Positions 23,006 through 30,579 of a DNA stretch of 44,694 nt are shown here, piece by piece. Source of the stretch: Candidatus Gastranaerophilales bacterium (GTDB lineage Bacteria; Cyanobacteriota; Vampirovibrionia; Gastranaerophilales; Gastranaerophilaceae); contig CALVEO010000011.1 in assembly GCA_944326615.1 (NCBI GenBank), forward strand, positions 1 to 44,694, read 5' to 3'. Within the stretch, counting starts at the first letter, position 1. Every line of letters begins with the position of its first letter. The position numbers and the translations under genes are program-made. Under the pieces are notes generated by a model. That model was given only the letters and a program-made list of their open reading frames with translations. It made no database searches and was not told the DNA's origin.

Positions 23006-23329
23006 TTAATACGAAAAATACCTGTCAAAATCAACATCATCAAAGCTGCAAAGCAGTTTGTAAACTTCATCATCCTCATCCATTCGCTGAAAACTGTAAT
23101 CATCAAATTTCCAGTATTTAGGATTAATTCCCTTTACTCTCACAATACCTGCATCACGCAGAATAACAAGTTTTTTCTTAACAATATCAACAGGAAGTTC
23201 TACCATTTTTGCAAGCTCCACTGCCGTTACCCAATTATCAACAGCACCTTTTTCAGGAGTCATAAACATCAGTTCAAGCCCGACTTTCTTCAAATCTTTA
23301 TCTTCTGTTTCGAGTTGATAATCGTACAT
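23006..23329 (-). CDS. Unknown protein with winged-helix-like domain
   Basis: A 107-residue protein. Residues about 30-75 (NWVTAVELAKMVELPVDIVK, then a 'LVILRDAGIVRVKG' strand-turn) look like a winged helix-turn-helix as in small DNA-binding or scaffold proteins. The C-terminus is very acidic (MDEDDEVY...DDVDFDRYFSY). It ends 2 bases from the end of the broken prepilin on the other strand and is upstream of hydF with an 80-base gap, so it may be co-transcribed with hydF. Function is not known. Confidence 0.65.
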   Translation of the reverse strand: MYDYQLETEDKDLKKVGLELMFMTPEKGAVDNWVTAVELAKMVELPVDIVKKKLVILRDAGIVRVKGINPKYWKFDDYSFQRMDEDDEVYKLLCSFDDVDFDRYFSY

Positions 23330-23412
23330 ACAAATATCCTACCGTAAAAATGTTTTTTCTCTATCATTCTTCTACATTATATATTACGGCAGAATGGAGC
23401 AAAAACTTTAAA

Positions 23413-24618
23413 TTATTTTGCAAATATCTTAACAGCTCTTGGCAAAATCCCGAGACAATAAGAGATTGCAACACCGTAATTCGTAATAGGAATACCTGCT
23501 TGGTTTGCAATTAATATACGTGATAAAACTTCCCTCCGGTTTGTCATACAGGCGCCGCAGTGGATTATAAGTTTGTAATCTTTAACATCCGGGAAATCAT
23601 GCCCTGCATAATTATGGATTACAAGATTTTTGCCGGTTCTTTTGCGAAGAAGATTAGGAATTTTTACTCTCCCGATATCATCTTCTATTGCATGGTGCGT
23701 GCAGCTTTCAAGAATTAAAACACAATCCCCGTCTTTCAAATTTTCAATTGCTGCGGCACCATTGACAAATTCATCCAAATCGCCCTTCAACCGCGCAAAA
23801 AGTATTGAAAAAGAGGTCAGTGGAATATTTTCAGGCACAATTTCACTAACTGTTTTGAATGCCTGACTATCTGTAATGACAAGAGCAGGAGGAGTTTTCA
23901 AATTTCCAAGCGCCTGTTTTAATTCGGTTTCTTTAACAACATAAGGCATACAATTGCTATCTAGCAAATCCCTTATAGTCTGAACCTGCGGCAGAATTAT
24001 TCTGCCTTTCGGGGCTTCTTTGTCTATTGGAATTACAAGAATAACGGTACTTTTTTCAGGCACAAGATCACCTGCAATCTTTGGAGAATTTACAAAATCA
24101 TCAGGCAAAAGTTTTACTAGCGCCTCCTTAAATTTGAAAACAATATCGTTATCTTGAATAACAGATGTCTTCAAAATCCGTCTGTCATCATTAACTATTT
24201 TGAAAATTTCATTATATTTCTCTTCTGTAAGCTTTTGTTCATCAATTTTATTTATAACTATTAAGTAAGGAATTTTGAGTTCTTCAAATTTCGCAATAAG
24301 TTCTTTTTCATAATTGCTTATCCCGTTATAATCACAAACAATTATTGCAACATCAATACGGTTAACAATTTTCATTGTTTTTTCAACACGTTTTTCACCT
24401 AGTTCTGTTTTATCGTCAAGTCCTGCTGTATCAAGAAAAGTTACAGGCCCGACAGGCAAAAGTTCCATTGATTTTTCAACAACATCAGTTGTCGTTCCTG
24501 CCACATCAGATACAATAGAAATTTCCTGATTTGTAACTCTGTTTAACAATGAAGATTTACCGGCATTTGTTCTGCCGAAAACTCCGATTTGCAAACGCAT
24601 TGATTTTAATGTTTTCAT
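23413..24618 (-). CDS. hydF: [FeFe]-hydrogenase H-cluster maturation GTPase HydF
   Basis: A 401-residue maturase that carries the 2Fe precursor and delivers it to apo-hydrogenase. N-terminal GTPase: P-loop GRTNAGKSS (15-23), DVAGTTTD, DTAGLDD, NKID. C-terminal cluster-binding residues: CTH at 306-308 and HCGAC at 353-357. GGAGG directly before the ATG at 24618 fixes the start; a GTG four codons earlier overlaps that site. Its substrates are presumably the two hydrogenases at 9738-14596. HydE and HydG are not in the window, so the maturation genes are scattered. Confidence 0.97.
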   Translation of the reverse strand: MKTLKSMRLQIGVFGRTNAGKSSLLNRVTNQEISIVSDVAGTTTDVVEKSMELLPVGPVTFLDTAGLDDKTELGEKRVEKTMKIVNRIDVAIIVCDYNGISNYEKELIAKFEELKIPYLIVINKIDEQKLTEEKYNEIFKIVNDDRRILKTSVIQDNDIVFKFKEALVKLLPDDFVNSPKIAGDLVPEKSTVILVIPIDKEAPKGRIILPQVQTIRDLLDSNCMPYVVKETELKQALGNLKTPPALVITDSQAFKTVSEIVPENIPLTSFSILFARLKGDLDEFVNGAAAIENLKDGDCVLILESCTHHAIEDDIGRVKIPNLLRKRTGKNLVIHNYAGHDFPDVKDYKLIIHCGACMTNRREVLSRILIANQAGIPITNYGVAISYCLGILPRAVKIFAK

Positions 24619-24627
24619 AAATTCCTC

Positions 24628-24664
24628 CACCGCTTGCGCGGTTCCTCTCCCTTTACAAGGGAGG
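24628..24664. repeat. Palindromic repeat upstream of hydF
   Basis: ACCGCTTGCGCGGT is a short palindrome and CCTCTCCCTTTACAAGGGAGG a second one beside it. They are of the same CTCTCC wording as other dispersed palindromes here, and lie within the leader region of hydF. Confidence 0.55.
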
Positions 24665-24743
24665 TTATTTTGAAATTGCCTTCGCCGCTGACGTGATACA
24701 AATCACCTTAATAAATTGAAGCAACGTTTATATAAAATATTAA

Positions 24744-24772
24744 AAAAGGCCGTCAGTAGACAGCCCTTCAGA
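24744..24772 (-). terminator. Terminator of rpsO
   Basis: Minus strand: AAGGGCTGTC, TACT, GACGGCCTTTTTT, a stem with a small bulge followed by a T run, downstream of rpsO. Confidence 0.8.
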
Positions 24773-24791
24773 ATTTTTCACAAGCTTTAAA

Positions 24792-25055
24792 TTAGCCTCT
24801 GATACCCAATTTCTTGATTAATTCTCTGTATTCATCAAGATTTTGAGATTTCAAATAAGAAAGTAGTCTTTTTCTTTTACCTACCATCATCAAAAGACCT
24901 CTTTTAGTTGCAAAATCTTTTTGATTAGATTTAAGGTGTTCGGTAAGTTCTGTAATCTTCTGGCTCATCATAGCAACCTGAACGGCTGTTGAACCTGTAT
25001 CTTTTTCATTTTTACCGTATTTTTTGACTATTTCCTGTTTGTTTTTTAAATTCAT
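24792..25055 (-). CDS. rpsO: 30S ribosomal protein S15
   Basis: An 87-residue primary 16S rRNA-binding protein of normal length. Conserved signatures are GSTAVQVAMMSQKITELTEH (about 21-40), the rRNA-contacting KDFATKRGLLMMVGKRKRLL and the C-terminal YLKSQNLDEYRELIKKLGIR. AAAGGA precedes the ATG. It is a single-gene unit with its own terminator. Confidence 0.97.
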   Translation of the reverse strand: MNLKNKQEIVKKYGKNEKDTGSTAVQVAMMSQKITELTEHLKSNQKDFATKRGLLMMVGKRKRLLSYLKSQNLDEYRELIKKLGIRG

Positions 25056-25151
25056 AATAATTTTCCTTTACTTGTTGAGTGATTATTGGCGTAAGCACTC
25101 TACAAAATGCATGATAATATATAAAGGAAAAATTGCAAGCCAATTGTTACT

Positions 25152-25637
25152 TTACTTTAACAGTGTAGTTAAGAATGCTTTGAATGCAGAATTATTTGCA
25201 AAATTAAACTGATCTCTTGCGATACCTAGATTAACATCAGCACCAAAAAGTGATTTATTTGAAAGATTGTATTTTTTCAACGCATCAGAGTATTGAGAAG
25301 ACTCTTCACCATAAATACTTGTGGCATATTTCAAATTTTTTATGGCAGAGTCATTGCCTGACTTCATTGCCTCGTATTGGGCTAAAGCTGCATAATATTG
25401 TTCTTCAGCCTGTGCCTTTTTATTTTCTTTTTCTAAATAAAAGCCTTTTACGGAATCATCTATATTATTTTTTGTCTCTTCAGCATTCTGCATAGCTATT
25501 GCACGCGAGAAAGTAAATGCAGAACCGAGCTTTAATGCCTTATCAAAATAATCTTTATAAGACATAACATTTTTTAGCGGGCTGGAATTAAACTGTTGTT
25601 CTGTTAAAATTCCCTGTGTTTGATTAACTTTAGTCAT
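25152..25637 (-). CDS. Unknown protein, 161 residues
   Basis: Helical, Lys/Glu/Ala/Asn-rich, no signal peptide or membrane segment. The N-terminus is MTKVNQTQGILTEQQFNSSP; a central Glu/Ala/Gln-rich helix (about 65-95) may be a coiled coil; the C-terminus is FNFANNSAFKAFLTTLLK. I do not recognise the family. Its upstream region shares blocks (CTCTTAATTATATA, ATAAAGTATAT, TTGTTAAGTxTTGTAA) with that of the Gly-rich gene at 5704-6153, suggesting common regulation. Confidence 0.65.
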   Translation of the reverse strand: MTKVNQTQGILTEQQFNSSPLKNVMSYKDYFDKALKLGSAFTFSRAIAMQNAEETKNNIDDSVKGFYLEKENKKAQAEEQYYAALAQYEAMKSGNDSAIKNLKYATSIYGEESSQYSDALKKYNLSNKSLFGADVNLGIARDQFNFANNSAFKAFLTTLLK

Positions 25638-25742
25638 AGCAAGCCTCTGTTTTTTTATACTCTTAATTATATAAAGTATATATACCCCAAATAATTGCCT
25701 TTTTTGTTAAGTTTTGTAAAACATAATGTATATTATAGCAGG

Positions 25743-25782
25743 AAGTGAATAAGTGAATGGGTTAATAAGAGAATAAGTCTTT
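25743..25782 (+). repeat. GTGAATA dispersed repeat, copy 1
   Basis: AAGTGAATAAGTGAATGGGT followed by TAATAAGAGAATAAGTCTTT. It closely matches 34637-34679. Confidence 0.7.
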
Positions 25783-25957
25783 ACAGTGCCGTAAAAAACA
25801 GTTTCCTTCCCTGAATAGAGAAGGTTAGGATGGGGTGCAATCCGGAAGAACAGAGGAACATATGTCAAGAAGTCAGACTTATTACAGAAATTATTTTTGT
25901 GCACAGCTCCGATAATAGCTTGTCCTCCTGACATCCGGTCCTCCGTCTGCCAAAGAG

Positions 25958-25998
25958 CCTACCCTCATATCTTCCTATCTTCTTACCTTCTAAATAAA
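25958..25998 (-). repeat. EGR-RRYEGR dispersed repeat, copy 2
   Basis: On the minus strand it reads TTTAGAAGGTAAGAAGATAG and on to GATATGAGGGTAGG, matching the leader DNA of the prepilins at 15209 and 28211. Here it is intergenic. Confidence 0.75.
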
Positions 25999-26033
25999 CC
26001 CTCTCCCTTAATCCCTCTCCCAAGGAGAGGGGA
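25999..26033. repeat. CTCTCCC palindrome
   Basis: CCCTCTCCCTTAATCCCTCTCCC followed by AAGGAGAGGGGA. The inner arms CCCTCTCC and GGAGAGGG pair. It lies next to the EGR repeat. Confidence 0.65.
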
Positions 26034-26067
26034 AAATTCTCTTTCGATAATATTATGTTATTTGTGC

Positions 26068-26073
26068 TAAAAT
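26068..26073 (+). promoter_or_regulatory. -10 box of purB, leaderless geometry
   Basis: TGC followed by TAAAAT (extended -10), six bases (AAACTT), then ATG at 26080, without a ribosome site. Confidence 0.45.
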
Positions 26074-26079
26074 AAACTT

Positions 26080-27369
26080 ATGATTGAAAGATATTCACGT
26101 GAAGAAATGAAAAAAATCTGGGATTTGCAGTCTAAATTCCAATATTACCTTAATGTAGAAATCGCAGTTGCCGAGGCTTATGCCAAACTTGGAACATTTC
26201 CTGAAAAAGATATTGAAGAATTGAAAAAGAAAGCAAAATTCGATATAAAAAGAATTGATGAAATAGAGGCAGAAGTTAAACATGATGTAATAGCATTTTT
26301 AACCTGCGTTAATGAAAGTCTCGGAGATTTAGCAAAATACATGCACGTCGGAATGACGAGTTCTGATGTTATTGATACAGCTTTTGCGCTGCAAATTCAA
26401 GATAGCGGAAAGATTATCATCAAGGATCTTGACGAAACAATCCAATCAATGAAGGAATTAGCAGAAAAACACAAAAATACAATTTGTATCGGTCGTTCAC
26501 ATGGAGTTCATGCAGAAGTAATGACATTCGGGATAAAAATTTGTAATTGGATTGATATTCTTGAACGTCAGAGAGCAAATTTTATTCACGCACTGGATGA
26601 AATCAAAGTCGGGCAGATATCCGGTCCTGTCGGAACATATAGCAATATTCCGCCTGAAGTGGAAGAAATTACCTGCAAAAATTTAGGCTTAAGACCTGCA
26701 AGAATATCTACACAGATTATCGCAAGAGATTATCACGCATACTTTATGCAGTCTCTGGCACTGATTGCAAGCGTAATTGAGCAGTTTGCAACAGAAATCA
26801 GACATCTGCAAAGAACAGAAGTATTAGAGGTTGAAGAAGGTTTTGGCAAAAATCAAAAAGGGTCATCAGCAATGCCGCATAAAAAAAACCCTGTTTTATC
26901 TGAAAACTTATGCGGGCTTGCACGCGTTGTAAGAGCTAATTCACTTGTCGCACTGGAAAATATTCCGCTTTGGCATGAACGCGATATTTCTCACAGCTCC
27001 GCTGAACGCATAATTTTTCCTGACAGTTTAACTCTGGTTGACTTTATGCTCAACAGATTTAACAGTATTGTGCAAAATCTTGTTGTTCATGAAAAAAATA
27101 TGATTAAAAATACCGAAAAATTCGGCGGCATAGTTTTCTCGCAAAAAGTTCTTCTGAAACTTATTGAAAAAGGAATTACAAGAGAAGAAGCTTACCGTCT
27201 TGTTCAAAGAAACGCCATTGACGCCTTTGAAAATGACGGTAATTTTAGAGTTAATCTGCTGAACGACAAAGATGTTACAAAACTTCTCACGCCATTGGAA
27301 ATCGACGAAATTTTCAATAAAGAAGAATTTTTGAAAAACATAGACGAAATCTATAAACGGATTTTATAA
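26080..27369 (+). CDS. purB: Adenylosuccinate lyase
   Basis: A 429-residue enzyme that removes fumarate from SAICAR and adenylosuccinate in purine synthesis. Fumarase/aspartase-superfamily features: MIERYSREEMKKIWD at the start, the GMTSSDVIDTA motif near residue 91, RSHGVHAEVMTFG with the catalytic His, the signature SSAMPHKKNP near 268, and the C-terminal domain. Length is usual for the family. It has no ribosome site and is probably leaderless. Its stop is 1 base from the end of the convergent prepilin. Confidence 0.97.
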   Translation: MIERYSREEMKKIWDLQSKFQYYLNVEIAVAEAYAKLGTFPEKDIEELKKKAKFDIKRIDEIEAEVKHDVIAFLTCVNESLGDLAKYMHVGMTSSDVIDTAFALQIQDSGKIIIKDLDETIQSMKELAEKHKNTICIGRSHGVHAEVMTFGIKICNWIDILERQRANFIHALDEIKVGQISGPVGTYSNIPPEVEEITCKNLGLRPARISTQIIARDYHAYFMQSLALIASVIEQFATEIRHLQRTEVLEVEEGFGKNQKGSSAMPHKKNPVLSENLCGLARVVRANSLVALENIPLWHERDISHSSAERIIFPDSLTLVDFMLNRFNSIVQNLVVHEKNMIKNTEKFGGIVFSQKVLLKLIEKGITREEAYRLVQRNAIDAFENDGNFRVNLLNDKDVTKLLTPLEIDEIFNKEEFLKNIDEIYKRIL

Positions 27370-27370
27370 T

Positions 27371-28389
27371 TTATTTACATGTTTTTTTCCCTGTCCAGCT
27401 TAAATCATCACAATGAAGATAATCCATATTTTCATTTATTAAAACCCAGGCAGTACAGTTTATACCTCCATTGCCTTTTGGAATACAGCCAAGACTTTTC
27501 AAAGACTTGTCAGTTTTATCGTAACCGTATGGGACAACTTTATATTTTTTATAAAGGAATAAAAATAAATCTTTTCCAGAGGTATTAGGACCAGCTTTGC
27601 CATTAATATCAACCCATATTTCACCGTAATTTCTATTATCATCAGCAACAGAGTTAGCCCCATACCCTTCAATTGCGAGAAGAGTTCCATCAGCAAGAAC
27701 AAGTTTGTAATATCTGTTATTTAAATTTTCAAAATCCCGTTCCGCACTACCGGCCAAATTTTTATAACCGCCTGCAACAAAGCATCCTTTTGATTCATAT
27801 CCGCAGTCTTTTGCGATTTTTAATTGTTTTACGAGATTTTTGACGGCAAATCTTGTGATTGTATCTTCACTTTCTTCCTCATCTTCATACTGATATGAAT
27901 CCCATAAATCAGGAGTTCCATTTTCGTTAATAGCAGCAACTAATGCCTGAGACAGTGTACTGTATACTTTTTTCAAACGTGTAACAGTCACTTTTTCACG
28001 ATGCTTTTGAATTAAAGAAGGCATCGTCATAGCAGCGACAACCCCAATAATTCCTAAGGTAATCAACACCTCAGCCAGAGTGAACGCAGCGCGTTTTTTA
28101 AGTGAAGTGTGAAGAGTGAAACGTGAAGTGGATTTTTCTGCTTTCCTCCCCTGGGGGAGGGAATGAGGGAGAGGGTTATCAGAAGATAAGAGGGTAGGAG
28201 GAAAGGAAAATAAGCTTTTTACCGTAAATAGCCTACCCTCATACCTTCTTATCTTCCTACCTTCCAAATAAAATCTTGCTGCTTTAGTGCGGTAGTACCT
28301 TTGTATCTTTTTAAATTCTACAAAATCGCAAACCTTTGTTATCCCTGACTTTGCGGGGGGGGGGCGATTCTCAGCTCTTCTCTATTCAT
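27371..28389 (-). CDS. Prepilin with long leader, currently out of frame at a C10 tract
   Basis: The ATG at 28389 has a perfect AGGAGG 7 bases upstream. Reading from it, MNREELRIAPPPQSQG ends at TAA because of a C10 tract. With C11 the frame passes through 41 codons into the open frame that begins EGRKIRRYEGRLFTVKSLF, reaches KKRAAFTLAEVLITLGIIG (leader about 102 residues) and ends at 27371. The mature part is paralogous to the prepilin at 15006, with a near-identical end (NCTAWVLINENMDYLHC...KKTCK). No ATG precedes the motif inside the pilin frame; a TTG at 28267 lacks a ribosome site. So expression appears off as sequenced, and one added C would switch it on. Confidence 0.8.
28144..28179. 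repeat. CTCTCCC palindrome within prepilin leader
   Basis: TCCTCCCCTGGGGGAGGGAA followed by TGAGGGAGAGGGTTATC. It is translated on the minus strand as DNPLPHSLPQGRK in the leader of the 28389 prepilin. Confidence 0.6.
28211..28270 (-). repeat. EGR-RRYEGR dispersed repeat, copy 3
   Basis: Minus-strand TTTGGAAGGTAGGAAGATAA and on to GAGGGTAGGCTATTTACGG, translated as EGRKIRRYEGRLFT. It matches 15209-15247 and extends further into the VKSLF/LKGLF part. Confidence 0.75.
28355..28364 (-). repeat. C10 homopolymer in prepilin leader
   Basis: Ten C on the coding strand, eight codons after the ATG. C10 gives a stop after 17 codons, C9 gives a stop further on, and only C11 (or C11 plus or minus 3n) joins start and pilin. 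Confidence 0.9.
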
Positions 28390-28482
28390 AATTTTGCCTC
28401 CTAAAAATTTTTCAAAACTATATTTGTATTATTTACGATTTTTTAACTTTTGTCAAGATTGTTATATCAGGATTTGAAAATT

Positions 28483-29403
28483 TTAATGTATTGTTATTTC
28501 GTAGTCTCCGTTATTAATCTTAAAGTTCATGCGTATAGTCTCTCCGTTGTATTCATCAGGCGGGGGCGAAAAACGAGGAACACTCATAAGCATATAATAA
28601 ACAGTATCGTTTAAACCTTTATTTGAAGATTCTTTTGAGAATTTTCTATTTATAAGTTTGCCTGTTTTATCAACTGAAAATTGAATAGAGCATTCTCCAG
28701 AGCCTTGAATACTTCCTACTGCAAATTTTGAAAATAACGCAGCACGCAGATTGTTTTTGTATCTCAGCATCTCAGGGCTGTTTGGATTGTAAGCCGGTTT
28801 TTGTGGAGCTAAAAGCTCTGGATTTACAGGCATATCTTTTTTTATATTAGTTATATTATTATTTTTTTTTTGAACCTGCACAATTTTTTTCGGGGCAGAT
28901 GATTTTGCAGAGGATGTTTTTGGGGCAGGTTTTGATATTTGTGAGGTCTGAGTATTGTTTGCTGTTTTAGGTTTATTAATTTGCGTGACCGATTCTGTAA
29001 GCTGTCTTACGTAATCAACCGGTGTCATTGGCTTTTCAACGGGCTCAGGTTCCGGACGCGGCTCATATAGCGGCGTATCATCCCAGATTTTATCAATGTC
29101 TGGAATATTTTTGGTTACAGCCGGTTTTTGTTTTGCGTGAATGTTTGTTTTTTGTGTTTTAGCCGGTTTATCGTTTACAGGTATCATCCAGACAAGAATT
29201 GACAGAATTATACAAAGTCCAAAAAATATTCTTGAAACAATTTCTGATTTCTGTTCAAGCGTAAGAGGACGATGAGTCTGTTTTTCAGGAACAGATTTAA
29301 CCGCCGGTTTTGTATCTTCTATGTAGTCAAAGGTATTATTCCCGCAATCGCAGTATTCGACTTTTTCTTTGTATTCAGCTTTACATTCTCTACATCTGTA
29401 CAT
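28483..29403 (-). CDS. Zinc-ribbon membrane protein with TonB-like C-terminal domain
   Basis: A 306-residue protein. A small zinc-ribbon-like start (CRECKAEYKEKVEYCDCG, residues 4-21) is followed by one membrane segment (about 60-78, FFGLCIILSILVWMIP), a long Pro/Lys/Thr/Ser linker and a TonB C-terminal-like domain (about 210-306: CSIQFSVDKTGKLINRKFSK, then VPRFSPPPDEYNG). The layout spans the periplasm from a cytoplasmic metal-binding end. It is the last gene of the vWA/FHA/TonB operon. No ExbB/ExbD is present, so classic TonB action is not shown. Confidence 0.75.
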   Translation of the reverse strand: MYRCRECKAEYKEKVEYCDCGNNTFDYIEDTKPAVKSVPEKQTHRPLTLEQKSEIVSRIFFGLCIILSILVWMIPVNDKPAKTQKTNIHAKQKPAVTKNIPDIDKIWDDTPLYEPRPEPEPVEKPMTPVDYVRQLTESVTQINKPKTANNTQTSQISKPAPKTSSAKSSAPKKIVQVQKKNNNITNIKKDMPVNPELLAPQKPAYNPNSPEMLRYKNNLRAALFSKFAVGSIQGSGECSIQFSVDKTGKLINRKFSKESSNKGLNDTVYYMLMSVPRFSPPPDEYNGETIRMNFKINNGDYEITIH

Positions 29404-29410
29404 AACAAAA

Positions 29411-29590
29411 TTATCTTATCACAAATAATCCTAATTTATAAATAACAAAAAATATCAGCACAATAATAAGCATAATAAGTAAAATTGCAGTTTCTCTTAT
29501 TATGTCAAAATTTTTATGTGCCTGCATAAATTTAATTCCAAAAGGAATTTCTATTAATATGCATAAAAGTGTGCAAATTATCGCCAACAA
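29411..29590 (-). CDS. Small membrane protein, 59 residues
   Basis: Two hydrophobic segments (AIICTLLCILIEIPFGIKF and AILLIMLIIVLIFFVIYKLG). The frame is open upstream to an ATG at 29617, but AAAAGGAG lies 8 bases before the TTG at 29590, which is the better start and does not overlap the coding end of the 46-residue gene. Function unknown; part of the vWA/FHA/TonB operon. Confidence 0.5.
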   Translation of the reverse strand: MLAIICTLLCILIEIPFGIKFMQAHKNFDIIRETAILLIMLIIVLIFFVIYKLGLFVIR

Positions 29591-29591
29591 A

Positions 29592-29732
29592 TTATTTACT
29601 CCTTTTAAAAATAACATTTTCAAGTTGAATAGTCTTATGCATTTGAGGTTTAATATTTGCAATTACTGCTGTTGCAGCAGCCACTATGATTAAAGCTATT
29701 ATTGCAATGATTGTAATTTTCATTCCGTTCAT
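29592..29732 (-). CDS. Tiny single-span membrane protein, 46 residues
   Basis: Begins ATG at 29732, sharing the A of the upstream TGA stop (TGATG), a translational-coupling arrangement. The product MNGMKITIIAIIALIIVAAA continues into a short basic tail ending FKRSK. It is too short for routine gene calling, but its overlap and the ribosome site for the next gene inside its 3' end support it. Function unknown. Confidence 0.55.
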   Translation of the reverse strand: MNGMKITIIAIIALIIVAAATAVIANIKPQMHKTIQLENVIFKRSK

Positions 29733-30577
29733 CAGTATGTTACCCTTTCGTAGTCGGAAAAGTCATTCGGAGTAGAATATCTTTCCTGTGTTCCGATTAA
29801 GAATAAACCTGTTACTACAGTTGATGTTCTTTGAGTTCCTTTTGGAAAATTCAGTATAGGTTTTTTTTGCAGGTTTGCAATTGCCGGTTTTACGTTGTTT
29901 CTGGCTATATCCATGTAATTTGGATTTGAACATTCGACTTTTATGTTAGAAATGTTGCCGTATTTGTCAACAACAAATGTGAATAAGAAAAGTGTTCCAA
30001 GAGGTGCGTAATCTATTTGAGAATCACGCATAATCTGGTTTTGCAGATTACTTCTCCATTTGTTCCAGGCTATGATTTCTTCCTGCTCTGTCATATACGG
30101 GTTTTTAAAATTCGGATTTGCTGCAGGTTTCTGGCGTTGTGTACGCGGTTGTGTTTGAGTTTCCGGCTCTGTGGTCTCTTTTTCTACCTGCTCAAGTATT
30201 TGTTCCAGAAGTTCAATTTGTGAAGTATCTTCAGGTGGTGTTTCGGTTTTTATTCTTTTTTCAGTTTGCTGTTGTTTCGGTTTGGAAGTATTTATATATT
30301 TAGTTTCAGTTTGTGAAACAGGTTTCGCTGTTTCTATTTCTTTTTGAATTGTTTTTAAGTCAGGGGCAGGCGTTTCAACAATTTTTTCTGTTGTTTTTGG
30401 CTTTTGTGCTGATGAGCTGACCGGAATATTTTTGGTAGACAGAGTATCGCTTATTCTTGTTAGTTTAAAGTCAGCATCTTCTATAATCATCGGCTGGTGC
30501 ATATCAGGATGAAGCTTCAGCGTAATGATTGTTAAAACAATAAATGAAATTATTACAAGAACCTTTAAAAAATTCAT
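29732..30577 (-). CDS. TonB-like membrane-anchored protein
   Basis: A 281-residue protein with an N-terminal membrane anchor (about 4-22, LKVLVIISFIVLTIITLKL), a Pro/Thr/Lys/Glu-rich linker (about 50-150) and a TonB C-terminal-like domain (about 160-270: WRSNLQNQIMRDSQIDYAPL, 'FTFVVDKYGNISNIKVECS', 'NVKPAIANLQKKP'). This is the TonB layout, but no ExbB/ExbD is nearby. It starts 2 bases after the FHA-like gene and overlaps the next by one base, so it is firmly within the operon. Confidence 0.75.
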   Translation of the reverse strand: MNFLKVLVIISFIVLTIITLKLHPDMHQPMIIEDADFKLTRISDTLSTKNIPVSSSAQKPKTTEKIVETPAPDLKTIQKEIETAKPVSQTETKYINTSKPKQQQTEKRIKTETPPEDTSQIELLEQILEQVEKETTEPETQTQPRTQRQKPAANPNFKNPYMTEQEEIIAWNKWRSNLQNQIMRDSQIDYAPLGTLFLFTFVVDKYGNISNIKVECSNPNYMDIARNNVKPAIANLQKKPILNFPKGTQRTSTVVTGLFLIGTQERYSTPNDFSDYERVTY

Positions 30578-30579
30578 AA

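Larger units (their letters stand above)
25638..26067. other. Gene-free mosaic of dispersed repeats
   Basis: About 430 bases without a convincing gene. It holds the promoter region of the unknown gene at 25152, a GTGAATAAGTGAA repeat (25743-25782), an unclassified stretch, the EGR-RRYEGR repeat in minus sense (25958-25998) and a CTCTCCC palindrome (25999-26033). The same modules make up the prepilin leaders at 15006 and 28389, but no start codon or FTLAE motif is attached here. Confidence 0.6.

Noticed and set aside
25707-25934. A 75-codon minus-strand ORF upstream of purB
   Set aside because: It covers repeat DNA and unclassified spacer, with no convincing ribosome site or protein features.
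28483-30577. A classic TonB-ExbB-ExbD energy system
   Set aside because: Only the TonB-like folds are seen. No ExbB, ExbD or TonB-dependent receptor is in the window.
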